From assembly GCF_008065375.1 (NCBI RefSeq), contig NZ_VJYI01000016.1:62001-126000 (forward strand): 64,000 bases of DNA, written 5' to 3'. The notes beneath the pieces were generated by a model. The model saw nothing but the letters and a program-made list of their open reading frames with translations. It made no database searches and had not been told where the DNA came from. The first letter of the stretch is position 1, and each line of letters opens with the position of its first letter. Of this stretch, positions 40,716 to 48,962 are shown in pieces. Made by a program: the position numbers and the translations under genes. This DNA comes from Nonomuraea sp. SYSU D8015. GTDB taxonomy: Bacteria; Actinomycetota; Actinomycetes; Streptosporangiales; Streptosporangiaceae.

Positions 40716-40728
40716 ACCCTCAGGGTAT
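40714..40728. promoter_or_regulatory. Candidate LysR operator (T-N11-A palindrome)
   Basis: ATACCCT-C-AGGGTAT, a perfect 7-bp inverted repeat with a 1-bp centre containing T-N11-A. It overlaps the LysR gene start and ribosome-binding site and lies 58 bp before the SDR start, so it suits autoregulation and control of the divergent gene. Confidence 0.6.
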
Positions 40729-40786
40729 TGGCCATGACCGAGCCGGTGTTGGCCCCGCGACACGGCGCGATGGTGTGCTCGATGAC

Positions 40787-41515
40787 ATGACCGAAAAGAT
40801 CACCGCCCTGGTGACCGGGGCGAACAAAGGAATCGGCCACGAGGTCGCTGCGGGGCTCGCGGCCAGAGGCATGACCGTGCTGCTGGGCTCCCGCGACCGC
40901 ACGCGCGGTGAGGCCGCCGCCGCCCGCCTGCGCGCCGCCGGGGCCGACGTGCGCCCGGTCGTCCTGGACGTCACCGACCCGGCCACGATCGAGGCCGTGG
41001 CCACGGGACTGACCCGCCTCGACGTGCTCGTCAACAACGCCGGCATCTCCGGCCCGCTGAACGAGCCGCCCAGCGCCACGTCGCCGCGGACCCTGCGCGA
41101 GGTGTTCGAGACGAACGTCATCGGCGTCCTCACGGTCACCAACGCCCTGCTTCCCCTGCTCAGACGATCACCCGCCGCCCGCATCGTCAACGTCTCCAGC
41201 GGCGTCGGCTCCCTCGCCCACCACACCGACCCCGATCACTACATGTCAGGACTGCCGGCCTCGGCGACGTACCCGATCTCCAAAACCGCCCTCAACCAGC
41301 TGACCGTCCAGTACGCCAAAGAGCTCCGCAAGGACGGCATCCTGGTCAACGCCGCCGCACCCGGCGCCTGCGCCACCGACTTCACCAAGGACCTGCCCTT
41401 CCCGATCACCCGCACCGCCGCCGACGGCGCCGCCATCGTCATCAAGCTCGCCACCCTTCCTGCGGACGGCCCGACAGGCGGGTTCTTCGACGATGCGGGG
41501 GCGGTGCCCTGGTAG
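40787..41515 (+). CDS. Short-chain dehydrogenase/reductase
   Basis: 242 residues; ATG at 40787 chosen over 40775 because the conserved sequence begins there (MTEKITALVTGANKGIG). Classical SDR: cofactor loop TGANKGIG, Arg in GSRDRTRG (NADPH preference), NNAG, catalytic Ser in IVNVSSGVGS and Tyr-Lys in YPISKTALNQL. Similar to plant-type carbonyl reductase-like SDRs that carry the TGANKGIG loop. Substrate unknown; probably regulated by the divergent LysR protein. Confidence 0.92.
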   Translation: MTEKITALVTGANKGIGHEVAAGLAARGMTVLLGSRDRTRGEAAAARLRAAGADVRPVVLDVTDPATIEAVATGLTRLDVLVNNAGISGPLNEPPSATSPRTLREVFETNVIGVLTVTNALLPLLRRSPAARIVNVSSGVGSLAHHTDPDHYMSGLPASATYPISKTALNQLTVQYAKELRKDGILVNAAAPGACATDFTKDLPFPITRTAADGAAIVIKLATLPADGPTGGFFDDAGAVPW

Positions 41516-42278
41516 TCAGTGTTTCGGTCCTACGTAGAGGTCCAGCAGCTCGACGGCCGCCCGCCGGGCGACCGACAACTCGTTGCGGTTGTTGTAGCGC
41601 CAGGCGACGCCCAGCAGGTCGAGCGCCTCGCCACGGAGGGCCAGGATGTCGCGGGACTCGTTCTTGAACATGTAACGCGGGTATTCGTACCAGTGGACGC
41701 CGCTGGGGAGGACGCGGCGGACCCGATTGATCCCTCGGCAGCCGTCGGAGTAATAAGGCCTCGGACGAACCATTCGGGATGCGCGCGGTGACGATCTCCC
41801 GCTGCCACGGTTCGAGCACGATCGCGCGATCATGCTTCTTGCCGGGGCCGTGCTGCGGAAACAAGTGGGGCCAGTGCTTCCAGAGGCTTTTGACCTCCGT
41901 GCACCCGTTGCGTCGGCGACGACTCACCACCGGGTTCGGCATCACCCGGGCCATGGTGGCAGCGGCTTCCTCGATGAGGCCGGGCCAGTTGTCGTCGCAG
42001 AAGATGGAGAGTTGGTAGACCCCCTTGCGACAGCGCACGATGTGGCCGTCTCCCAGGTAGAGGCCCAGGAGGTGGGCGTAACTGCCGGCCGGTGCGGGGA
42101 GAAGGGCAGGCGATGCGCAACGGGGGCAGGTGCGGGTCGCCGGGAGGTCATGGGACGGCTTGTTGCGCCATCGGTGGATAGTGGCCGGGCTGACACCGGT
42201 CTGGCGGCTCGCCTCGCTGATGCTGAGTCCCGAGGCGAGCAGGCGGAGGGCTTCGTCACGAAGGGCGAGATCGTGCAT
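41516..42278 (-). pseudogene. Frameshifted HTH plus LAGLIDADG-like gene
   Basis: The intact reading would be about 250 residues. It starts MHDLALRDEALRLLASGLSISEASRQTGVSPATIHRW (resolvase-type HTH), then a CPRC pair, then LLGLYLGDGHI (LAGLIDADG-like motif 1) and WKHWPHLFPQHGPGKKHDRAIVLEPWQREIV. After that the frame breaks near 41781-41787 (two extra bases in a GCGCGC run). A short piece in a second frame continues with AHPEWFVRGLI, and a further one-base loss near 41749-41755 shifts to a third frame with SDGCRGINRVRR (motif 2) to the stop at 41516. The three frames together match one protein. Either a decaying homing-endonuclease-like gene or two sequencing errors. Confidence 0.75.
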
Positions 42279-42342
42279 GCGGAGAGTGTCGCAGCCGAGT
42301 ACGACAAAACCGCCTGGCCGAGAGAACCGGGCGGTTAGTCAG

Positions 42343-42416
42343 TGCCCCGGGTGGGACTCGAACCCACACTGAATGGATTTTGAGGCCATCTTCTCTGCCA
42401 ATTGGAATACCGGGGC
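42343..42416 (-). tRNA. tRNA-Leu (anticodon CAA), short variable arm
   Basis: 74 bases on the minus strand including the discriminator A. Acceptor arms GCCCCGG and CCGGGGC pair perfectly; T arm GTGGG-TTCGAGT-CCCAC is perfect. The anticodon loop CTCAAAA gives anticodon CAA on stem ATGGC/TCCAT, with a C-U mismatch at the loop base. The D region TTCCAATTGGCAGAGAA resembles class II (Leu/Ser) tRNAs, yet the variable region is only TCAGT. CCA is not encoded. It reads UUG codons if functional. Followed on the plus strand by pdtaR. Confidence 0.85.
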
Positions 42417-42530
42417 CGTTGTCCGAAATTTCCGGACTCTTGGGTATCGCGTGATCGAAGCTTAGCCCAACCTGGGACCACATCGATCCGACGTGGCTCC
42501 AATCTACCGGACATCGGTACTCTTCTGCTC

Positions 42531-43115
42531 GTGAGTACGCAGCGGCGAGTAGTGATCGCGGAAGACGAGGCCCTGATCCGCCTCGACCTCAAGGAGATGC
42601 TCCAGGAGGACGGCTACGTCGTCGTGGGCGAGGCCGGGGACGGTGAGCAGGCGATCCGGCTGGCCGCCGAGCTGAAGCCCGATCTCGTCATCCTGGACGT
42701 CAAGATGCCCGTGCTCGACGGGATCTCCGCGGCCGAGCGGATCGTGGCCGATCGGATCGCCCCGTGTCTGATCCTGACCGCGTTCTCCCAGCGTGACCTG
42801 GTGGAGCGGGCGCGGGACGCGGGGGCGATGGCTTATCTGGTCAAGCCGTTCACGAAGGCGGATCTGGTGCCGGCGATCGAGATGGCGGTCAGCAGGCACG
42901 AGGAGATGGTGGCGCTGGCGGCCGAGGTGTCGAGCCTGTCGGAGCGGCTGGAGACCAGGAAGCTGGTGGAGCGGGCCAAGGGTCAGTTGATGGCGCAGCA
43001 CGGCTGGACGGAGCCGCAGGCGTTCCGGTGGATCCAGAAGGCGTCGATGGATCGGCGGCTGAGCATGCGTGAGGTTGCCCAGATCGTTATCGACGACGCG
43101 GCCAAGCAGTCCTGA
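42531..43115 (+). CDS. pdtaR: ANTAR-domain response regulator PdtaR
   Basis: 194 residues from GTG at 42531 (VSTQRRVVIAEDEALIRLDL). Receiver domain with acidic pocket AEDE, phospho-acceptor Asp about 56 in LVILDVKMPVLDG, and Lys in YLVKPFTKADL. The C-terminal ANTAR RNA-binding domain follows a helix (ALAAEVSSLSERLETRKLVERAKGQLMAQHGWTEPQAFRWIQKASMDRRLSMREVA). In mycobacteria PdtaR with kinase PdtaS antiterminates transcripts carrying ANTAR dual hairpins. The kinase gene is not in this window. The position next to the tRNA-Leu and upstream of the liv genes matches other actinobacteria. Confidence 0.95.
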   Translation: MSTQRRVVIAEDEALIRLDLKEMLQEDGYVVVGEAGDGEQAIRLAAELKPDLVILDVKMPVLDGISAAERIVADRIAPCLILTAFSQRDLVERARDAGAMAYLVKPFTKADLVPAIEMAVSRHEEMVALAAEVSSLSERLETRKLVERAKGQLMAQHGWTEPQAFRWIQKASMDRRLSMREVAQIVIDDAAKQS

Positions 43116-43268
43116 GGGAGCCCTATATCAGGCGTTTTGGCCTGATGGGTTGTGGTGTGGTCACGACTGGGCATCCAACCGGCTTCGGGTGCTTTCTCCG
43201 GTGGCGTCTCCGCGCGTAACTGATGGGCGGATGGAAGGTCCGCTCATCTTCGAACGGAGACGCTTTCG

Positions 43269-44555
43269 ATGATCCGTATTTTCCGCGCACCGGTCGTGGC
43301 CGCCGCGGCGTGCCTGGCTCTGGCGGCGTGCTCGGGCGGTGGCACCACGGCCGTTCCGCAGGCTTCGGGCACCGCTTCGGTGCAGTCCTCTCCGGCGGGC
43401 AAGGGGGACGGCACGCTGATGATCGGCACGGTGCTGCCGCAGACGGGTTCGCTGGCGTACCTGGGGCCGCCCATGTTCACGGGTGTGGACCTGGCGCTCA
43501 AGGAGATCAACGAGGCCGGCGGGGTGCTGGGCAAGCCGGTCGCCAAGTCGGACACGGATTCGGGTGACTCGGGGACGAACATCGCCTCGCAGTCGGTGGA
43601 CAAGCTGCTGGCGCAGAAGGTGGACGCGATCGTCGGCGCGGCGTCGTCGTCGGTGTCGGAGTCGGTCATCGACAAGATCACGGGGGCGGGGGTGCTGCAG
43701 TTCTCGCCGGCGAACACCTCCGACAAGTTCACCACGATCGATGACAAGGGCCTCTATTTCCGTACGGCGCCGCCGGACAAGCTGCAGGGTCGTGTCCTGG
43801 GCGACCTGGTGGCGGCGGACGGCAACGAGACCATCGGGATCCTGGCGATGCAGGACTCCTACGGCACGGGCCTGGCCGACCAGGTGACCGAGACGGCGGA
43901 GGCGGCGGGGACCACGGTGGTGGAGCGGGTCGACTACGACCCGAAGGCCGCGGACTTCTCGGCGGACGTCGCCAAGATCAAGACGAAGAACCCGAAGGGC
44001 ATCGTGCTGATCGGGTTCCAGGAGACGGCCAAGGTCGTGAACGAGCTGGTCAAGCAGGGTCTGACGGCCGACAAGCACAAGTGGTACATGGTGGACGGCA
44101 ACATGTCGAACACCAACTACCTGAGGACGCCGAAGGGCACGATGGACGGCGTCAAGGGGACGCTGCCGGGGGCGGCTGCGCCTGAGGCGTTCCAGAAGCG
44201 GCTGCTGGCGGTCAAGGCGGATCTGGCCGAGTTCACGTACGCGGCGGAGTCGTACGACGCGGTGACCTTGATCGCGCTGGCCGCGGAGGCGGCCAAGAGC
44301 GACTCGGGGGCGGCCATCGCGGCGAAGCTCGTCGAGGTGAGCAAGGGCGGCGAGAAGTGCTCCGGCTTCAAGGAGTGCGTCGATCTGCTGAAGGCCGGCA
44401 AGGACGTCGACTTCGACGGCGTGAGCGGCCCGGTGGACTTCAACGACGTGGGCGATCCGTCGGTGGCCACGATCGGCGTCTACCAGTACGGGGCTGACAA
44501 CAAGTTCAATTCGGCCAAGGCGCTGGAGTATCGGACCGGCAACATCGCCGGCTGA
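43269..44555 (+). CDS. Branched-chain amino acid ABC transporter binding lipoprotein, copy 1
   Basis: 428 residues; GGAG precedes the ATG. Lipobox LALAAC (Cys21), a Ser/Thr/Pro-containing linker, then a type I periplasmic-binding fold: GTVLPQTGSLAYLGPPMFTGVDLALKEINEAGGVLGKPV, GAASSSVSESVIDKITGAGVLQFSPANTSDKF, VERVDYDPKAADFSADVAKIK and AAESYDAVTLIALAAEAA. These features are typical of LivK/Peripla_BP_6 receptors. It is the most divergent of three tandem paralogues and has its own terminator. It probably serves the LivHMGF transporter encoded at 48963-52980. Confidence 0.93.
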   Translation: MIRIFRAPVVAAAACLALAACSGGGTTAVPQASGTASVQSSPAGKGDGTLMIGTVLPQTGSLAYLGPPMFTGVDLALKEINEAGGVLGKPVAKSDTDSGDSGTNIASQSVDKLLAQKVDAIVGAASSSVSESVIDKITGAGVLQFSPANTSDKFTTIDDKGLYFRTAPPDKLQGRVLGDLVAADGNETIGILAMQDSYGTGLADQVTETAEAAGTTVVERVDYDPKAADFSADVAKIKTKNPKGIVLIGFQETAKVVNELVKQGLTADKHKWYMVDGNMSNTNYLRTPKGTMDGVKGTLPGAAAPEAFQKRLLAVKADLAEFTYAAESYDAVTLIALAAEAAKSDSGAAIAAKLVEVSKGGEKCSGFKECVDLLKAGKDVDFDGVSGPVDFNDVGDPSVATIGVYQYGADNKFNSAKALEYRTGNIAG

Positions 44556-44572
44556 GCGGCGGCTCTCCGTTC

Positions 44573-44605
44573 AGGTCCTGATCCGGATGTTCCGGATCAG
44601 GACCT
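44573..44605 (+). terminator. Strong hairpin after binding-protein copy 1
   Basis: Perfect 15-bp arms (44573-44587 and 44591-44605, AGGTCCTGATCCGGA and its complement) around TGT, followed by TTCCGTTTT. Confidence 0.9.
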
Positions 44606-44624
44606 TTCCGTTTTGGGGCCGACC

Positions 44625-44640
44625 GTAACTCTGGAGAAAC
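44625..44640 (+). promoter_or_regulatory. Candidate GlnR box upstream of binding-protein copy 2
   Basis: GTAAC-TCTGGA-GAAAC fits the actinobacterial GlnR consensus gTnAC-N6-GaAAC exactly. It lies about 145 bp before the start of the second LivK-like gene and just after the terminator of the first. ATGTCC (44641-44646) and GGACAT (about 44663-44668) add a nearby inverted repeat. Nitrogen-dependent control is inferred, not shown. Confidence 0.5.
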
Positions 44641-44785
44641 ATGTCCTTACTGTAGGTGTTCGGGACATCACAAGTCTGCATAAAAGCCGTGCAGAAAACC
44701 GGAGCACTCTCTGCGGCCAGGCATGCTGAGCTGGGAAAACACGGCGAAGGAGATCGTTTCTTCGCTGGGATAGGGAGTCTCTTTC

Positions 44786-46072
44786 ATGATCCGCATTGCT
44801 CCAGCGGGGCGCGTTCTGGCCGTCGCGACCGCGGCATGCCTCGCCCTGACGGCCTGTGGTGGGGGCGGTGGCGACACCTCCGCCCAGCAGCCCGCCACGT
44901 CGGCGCCGGCAGCCGCCGCGAAGGGCGACGGCACGCTGACGCTCGGCACGGTGCTGCCGCAGACCGGCTCGCTGGCATTCCTGGGCCCGCCCGAGTTCGC
45001 CGCGGTGGACCAGGCAGTCAAGGAGATCAACGAGGCGGGGGGCGTGCTCGGCAAGCCCATCGCGAAGATCCACACCGACTCGGGCGACACGACCACGAAC
45101 ATCGCCTCGCAGTCGGTCGACAAGCTGCTGGCGCAGAAGGCGGACGCCATCATCGGCGCCGCGTCCTCGTCGGTGTCCGAGTCGATCATCGACAAGATCA
45201 CCGGTGCCGGCGTGGTGCAGTTCTCGCCCGCGAACACCTCCGACAAGTTCACCACGATCGACGACAAGGGCCTCTACTTCCGTACGGCCCCGCCGGACAA
45301 GCTGCAGGGCCGCGTCCTGGGCGACCTTATCGCCGCCGACGGCAACGACACGGTCGGCATCCTGGCCATGCAGGACTCCTACGGCTCCGGACTGGCCGAC
45401 CAGATCACCAGGACGGCCGGGGAGGCCGGCGCCACGGTGGTGGAGCGGGTGGACTACGACCCCAAGGCGGCGGACTTCTCCGCCGACGTGGCCAGGATCA
45501 AGGCGAAGAACCCGAAGGCGGTCGTGCTGATCGGCTTCGAGGAGGGCGCCAAGGTCGTGAGCGAGCTGGTCAAGCAGGGGCTGACGGCCGACAAGGTGAA
45601 GTGGTACATGGTGGACGGCAACATGTCGAACACCAACTACCTGAAGATGCCCAAGGGCACGCTGAAGGGCGTCAAGGGCACCATCCCGGGCGCCGCGGCC
45701 CCGGACGCCTTCAGGAAGAAGCTCCTGGAGGTCGACAAGGACCTGAAGGACTTCACCTATGCCGCGGAGTCGTACGACGCCGCGATCCTGATCGCCCTGG
45801 CCGCCGAGGCGGCCAAGGACGACAGCGGCCGGTCCATCGCCTCCAAGCTGCCCGAGGTCAGCAAGGGCGGCGAGAAGTGCACGACCTTCAAGGACTGCGC
45901 GGGCCTGCTCAAGAGCGGCAAGGACATCGACTACGACGGCGTGAGCGGCCCGATCGACTTCGACGCCGCCGGCGACCCGTCGGTGGCCACGATCGGCGTC
46001 TACGAGTACGGGGCCGACAACACCTACCCGGGCAAGGCGCTGGAGTACCGCACGGGCAACATCCAGGGCTAG
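44786..46072 (+). CDS. Branched-chain amino acid ABC transporter binding lipoprotein, copy 2
   Basis: 428 residues, lipobox LALTAC (Cys24), MIRIAPAGRVLAV signal. Same type I binding fold as copy 1 and very close to copy 3, with which it shares a 122-base identical stretch (45206-45327 against 47553-47674). Ligand-region motifs TVLPQTGSLAFLGPPEF, GAASSSVSESIIDK and FTYAAESYDAA are kept. Preceded by a ~180-bp leader with a GlnR-like box, followed by a weak hairpin. The linker QQPATSAPAAAAKGD is shorter than in copy 3. Confidence 0.93.
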   Translation: MIRIAPAGRVLAVATAACLALTACGGGGGDTSAQQPATSAPAAAAKGDGTLTLGTVLPQTGSLAFLGPPEFAAVDQAVKEINEAGGVLGKPIAKIHTDSGDTTTNIASQSVDKLLAQKADAIIGAASSSVSESIIDKITGAGVVQFSPANTSDKFTTIDDKGLYFRTAPPDKLQGRVLGDLIAADGNDTVGILAMQDSYGSGLADQITRTAGEAGATVVERVDYDPKAADFSADVARIKAKNPKAVVLIGFEEGAKVVSELVKQGLTADKVKWYMVDGNMSNTNYLKMPKGTLKGVKGTIPGAAAPDAFRKKLLEVDKDLKDFTYAAESYDAAILIALAAEAAKDDSGRSIASKLPEVSKGGEKCTTFKDCAGLLKSGKDIDYDGVSGPIDFDAAGDPSVATIGVYEYGADNTYPGKALEYRTGNIQG

Positions 46073-46078
46073 GGATCT

Positions 46079-46101
46079 CTGATGAGAAACCTGCTCATCA
46101 G
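46079..46101. terminator. Weak hairpin between convergent genes
   Basis: CTGATGAG (46079-46086) and CTCATCAG (46094-46101) with a 7-base loop, overlapping the stop of the convergent lipoprotein gene. Confidence 0.45.
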
Positions 46102-46937
46102 CCCAGGCCGCACGCCTTCAGCGCGAAGGTGACGAGGCGGTCCTGCAGCGGCTTGGGCGGCACCACGGTCACCACGCGTTCCTCGCCCCCGTCGATGCTC
46201 GCCCGCACGGGGAACAGGAACGCCTTCTTCGCCTCGCCGAACGCGTGCGCGTCGCAGCGGCTGGGCGCGAGCGCGATCGGCGCCACCAGCCGCTGCTCCG
46301 CCGCGTCCAGCACGCCCAGCGACTCGCCCTCGGGCGTGACGTTGTAGTGGGTGGTGCCGCCCATCTCGTTCAGCGCCACGGTGCCGGGTCCGCGCCGGGT
46401 GACCACCAGCTCGCCCCGCATGGTCTTGCCCGACACCGTCCACTTTGGGCCGAACTCGATGCTCACCGCCTGCTCGATCAGGAATTGGGAGCACTCGTCC
46501 CGCAGCAGCCGCGCCAGCAGGGGGTCGGGGTGCGGCACCGGGAAGACCACCTTGCGCGGCCGCTCCGAGCCGGTGCTGACGTGCGCCACGACGGTCGCCG
46601 GCTGGACCTCGGGCAGGCCCTGCGGGGAGCAGTTGGCGGCACCGTACGGGATCTGGATGTCCGTCCTGTCTGTCCGCTTGATGGTGGTGTCAGCCCTTTC
46701 CGGCGGGAGGGTTTTGAAAGACGGCGTGACGAGCTGGACGTCGGCGAAATAGACGGGGGTGTCGGTGGTATTGCGGACCGCCACCTGCATCCTGTGGACG
46801 GGCTCGTCGGAACGCCATTGCCCCAGGGACACCGATACGCCGGGCGGGGGGTCCCCGGACGGCGGCGGGGGCGGCTCCGACGTGCCGCAACCGGCAAGGA
46901 CGGCCGCCATGACGAGGGGGAGCGTTATGCGCTTCAC
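46098..46937 (-). CDS. Hypothetical lipoprotein
   Basis: 279 residues starting MKRITLPLVMAAVLAGC, lipobox Cys17, then a Pro-rich linker (EPPPPPSGDPPPG). The rest is beta-rich: MQVAVRNTTDTPVYFADVQLVTPSF suggests a first immunoglobulin-like domain, and a second half includes GRPGTVAL-like and ERRVVTVVPPKPLQ strands with four Cys (NCSPQG, DECSQF, RCDAHAF, KACGLG). No family recognised. It lies between two LivK-like genes on the opposite strand, interrupting the array; whether it relates to transport is unknown. Confidence 0.75.
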   Translation of the reverse strand: MKRITLPLVMAAVLAGCGTSEPPPPPSGDPPPGVSVSLGQWRSDEPVHRMQVAVRNTTDTPVYFADVQLVTPSFKTLPPERADTTIKRTDRTDIQIPYGAANCSPQGLPEVQPATVVAHVSTGSERPRKVVFPVPHPDPLLARLLRDECSQFLIEQAVSIEFGPKWTVSGKTMRGELVVTRRGPGTVALNEMGGTTHYNVTPEGESLGVLDAAEQRLVAPIALAPSRCDAHAFGEAKKAFLFPVRASIDGGEERVVTVVPPKPLQDRLVTFALKACGLG

Positions 46938-47123
46938 GTGCGCACATTAGGCATGCTTGCGCAGGTCCGTAAGTTGAGGACTGATTACGACTCCGCATCC
47001 AAGTGCCGACAGTTGCCCATGGCATCTAGTGCCCCAGCCAGCCATTTTGTACGTTTCCACCATTCGAATCGGGAACGCTCGGCGGTGCTGACGGATCCCG
47101 GCCTGGAATGAAGGAGACACTTC

Positions 47124-48422
47124 ATGATCCGCATTGCTCCCGTGGGGCGGGCGCTGGCTGTCGTGGCTGCCACCAGCCTGGCCCTGACAGCCTGCGGCGG
47201 TGGCGGCAGCAACACCGCCACGCAGACCTCGCCATCGGCGCCGGCATCCTCGGCGCCTGCCGCCACGAAGGGCGACGGCACTCTTACTCTCGGCACACTG
47301 CTGCCCCAGACCGGTTCGCTCGCCTTCCTCGGCCCGCCCGAGTTCGCTGGTGTCAACCTGGCTGTCAAGGAGATCAACGAGGCCGGCGGCGTGCTCGGCA
47401 AGCCGGTGCAGAAGTTCGACACGGACTCGGGTGACACGTCCACGAACATCGCCTCGCAGTCGGTGGACAAGCTGCTGGCGCAGAAGGCGGACGCCATCAT
47501 CGGCGCCGCTTCCTCGTCGGTGTCGGAGTCGGTGATCGACAAGATCGTGGGCGCCGGCGTGGTGCAGTTCTCGCCCGCGAACACCTCCGACAAGTTCACC
47601 ACGATCGACGACAAGGGCCTCTACTTCCGTACGGCCCCGCCGGACAAGCTGCAGGGCCGCGTCCTGGGCGACCTGATCATCGCCGACGGCAACGACACGG
47701 TCGGCATCATGGCGATGCAGGACTCCTACGGCACGGGCCTGGCCGACCAGGTGCAGAAGACCGTCAGCGACGGCGGCGCCGAAGTGGTCGAGCGCGTGGA
47801 CTACGACCCGAAGGCCGCCGACTTCTCGGCCGACGTCGCCAAGATCAAGGCGAAGAACCCGAAGGCCGTCGTGCTGATCGGCTTCGACGAGACCCAGAAG
47901 GTCGTCAGCGAGCTGGTCAAGCAGGGCATGCCGGCCGACAAGGTCAAGTGGTACATGGTGGACGGCAACATGTCCAACGCCAACTACCTGAAGATGCCCA
48001 AGGGCACGCTCGAGGGCGTCAAGGGCACCTACCCCGGCGCCGCGTCCCCCGAGGAGTTCCGGACGAAGCTCCTCGAGATCGACAAGAAGCTGACGGACTT
48101 CAGCTACGCCCCCGAGTCCTACGACGCGGCCAACCTGATCGCGCTGGCAGCCGAGGCCGCCAAGAGCGACGCGGGCGCCGACATCGCCACGAAGCTGGGC
48201 GAGGTCAGCAAGGGCGGCGAGAAGTGCAAGAACTTCAAGGAGTGCGTCGACCTGCTGAAGGCCGGCAAGGACATCGACTACGACGGCGTGAGCGGTCCGG
48301 TCGAGTTCAACGAGGCCGGTGACCCGGCCGTCGCCACCATCGGCATCTACCAGTACGGCGCGGACAACAAGTTCAACGCCGCCAAGGCGCTCGAGTACCG
48401 CACCGGCAACATCGCCGGCTGA
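47124..48422 (+). CDS. Branched-chain amino acid ABC transporter binding lipoprotein, copy 3
   Basis: 432 residues, GAAGGAGA ribosome-binding site, lipobox LALTAC (Cys24), Ser/Ala/Pro linker (SPSAPASSAPAATKGD). Type I periplasmic-binding fold as in copies 1 and 2: TLLPQTGSLAFLGPPEF, GAASSSVSESVIDK, VVQFSPANTSDKF, YAPESYDAANLIAL. Nearly identical DNA segments with copy 2 point to recent duplication or gene conversion. Followed by a perfect 13-bp bidirectional terminator. Probably one of alternative receptors for the downstream Liv permease. Confidence 0.93.
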   Translation: MIRIAPVGRALAVVAATSLALTACGGGGSNTATQTSPSAPASSAPAATKGDGTLTLGTLLPQTGSLAFLGPPEFAGVNLAVKEINEAGGVLGKPVQKFDTDSGDTSTNIASQSVDKLLAQKADAIIGAASSSVSESVIDKIVGAGVVQFSPANTSDKFTTIDDKGLYFRTAPPDKLQGRVLGDLIIADGNDTVGIMAMQDSYGTGLADQVQKTVSDGGAEVVERVDYDPKAADFSADVAKIKAKNPKAVVLIGFDETQKVVSELVKQGMPADKVKWYMVDGNMSNANYLKMPKGTLEGVKGTYPGAASPEEFRTKLLEIDKKLTDFSYAPESYDAANLIALAAEAAKSDAGADIATKLGEVSKGGEKCKNFKECVDLLKAGKDIDYDGVSGPVEFNEAGDPAVATIGIYQYGADNKFNAAKALEYRTGNIAG

Positions 48423-48451
48423 ATGAGCGTCGGCTAGCCGAATAGACAGCG

Positions 48452-48480
48452 AAGGGCCCGGCCGCCACGGCCGGGCCCTT
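48452..48480. terminator. Bidirectional terminator between copy 3 and convergent lipoprotein gene
   Basis: AAGGGCCCGGCCG - CCA - CGGCCGGGCCCTT, a perfect 13-bp stem with A and T ends on both sides. Confidence 0.9.
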
Positions 48481-48501
48481 CGCGTCGAGCGGCCCCCTTC
48501 G

Positions 48502-48912
48502 TCACTTGCAGCCCGCCACGATCTGGCCGGCCGCGGTCCGGTACTCCTTCAGCAGCGCCACCTGCCGCTCGCGCGGCACGTCGGTCTTGGACAGGCTCTT
48601 GGTGGTCCGCTTGACGGTCTCCACCGCGCCGCTCAGCGAGCGGGGGAGCCGGTCGCCGAACTCCAGCGTGATCCCGTACGCCTCCGCCAGGCGGCTGATG
48701 ACGGCGTCCTCGAAGTTCTGCCGCTCCTCCTGGCCCTTGGGCTCCAGCATGAGCTCCGCGTACCCGATGGCGGAGACCACCCGGGCGCACGGGCTGTCGG
48801 CGGGATCGCCGCCGGTGCTGAACTTCTGCTCCGAGGACGCGTCGTCCTGGCAACCGACGAGCAGGAGGGGGACGATGAGCGCTAGCGTCGCAAAACGTTT
48901 CACATCGCTCAT
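48502..48912 (-). CDS. Small hypothetical lipoprotein
   Basis: 136 residues, MSDVKRFATLALIVPLLLVGC with lipobox Cys21, then a mostly helical Arg/Glu-rich domain (RQNFEDAVISRLAEAYGITLEFGDRLP, LSKTDVPRERQVALLKEYRTAAGQIVAGC). No family recognised. It lies directly downstream of livF, but a strong terminator separates them, and the ATG follows that terminator's T run by two bases with no room for a ribosome-binding site. Confidence 0.65.
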   Translation of the reverse strand: MSDVKRFATLALIVPLLLVGCQDDASSEQKFSTGGDPADSPCARVVSAIGYAELMLEPKGQEERQNFEDAVISRLAEAYGITLEFGDRLPRSLSGAVETVKRTTKSLSKTDVPRERQVALLKEYRTAAGQIVAGCK

Positions 48913-48914
48913 TA

Positions 48915-48954
48915 AAAACGGCGGAGGGGCCCAGGGGAGTCCCTCCGCCGTTTT
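48915..48954 (-). terminator. Terminator of the livHMGF operon
   Basis: AAAACGGCGGAGGG (48915-48928) and CCCTCCGCCGTTTT (48941-48954) form a perfect 14-bp stem eight bases after the livF stop, with a T run on the minus strand. Confidence 0.92.
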
Positions 48955-48962
48955 GATCGTGT

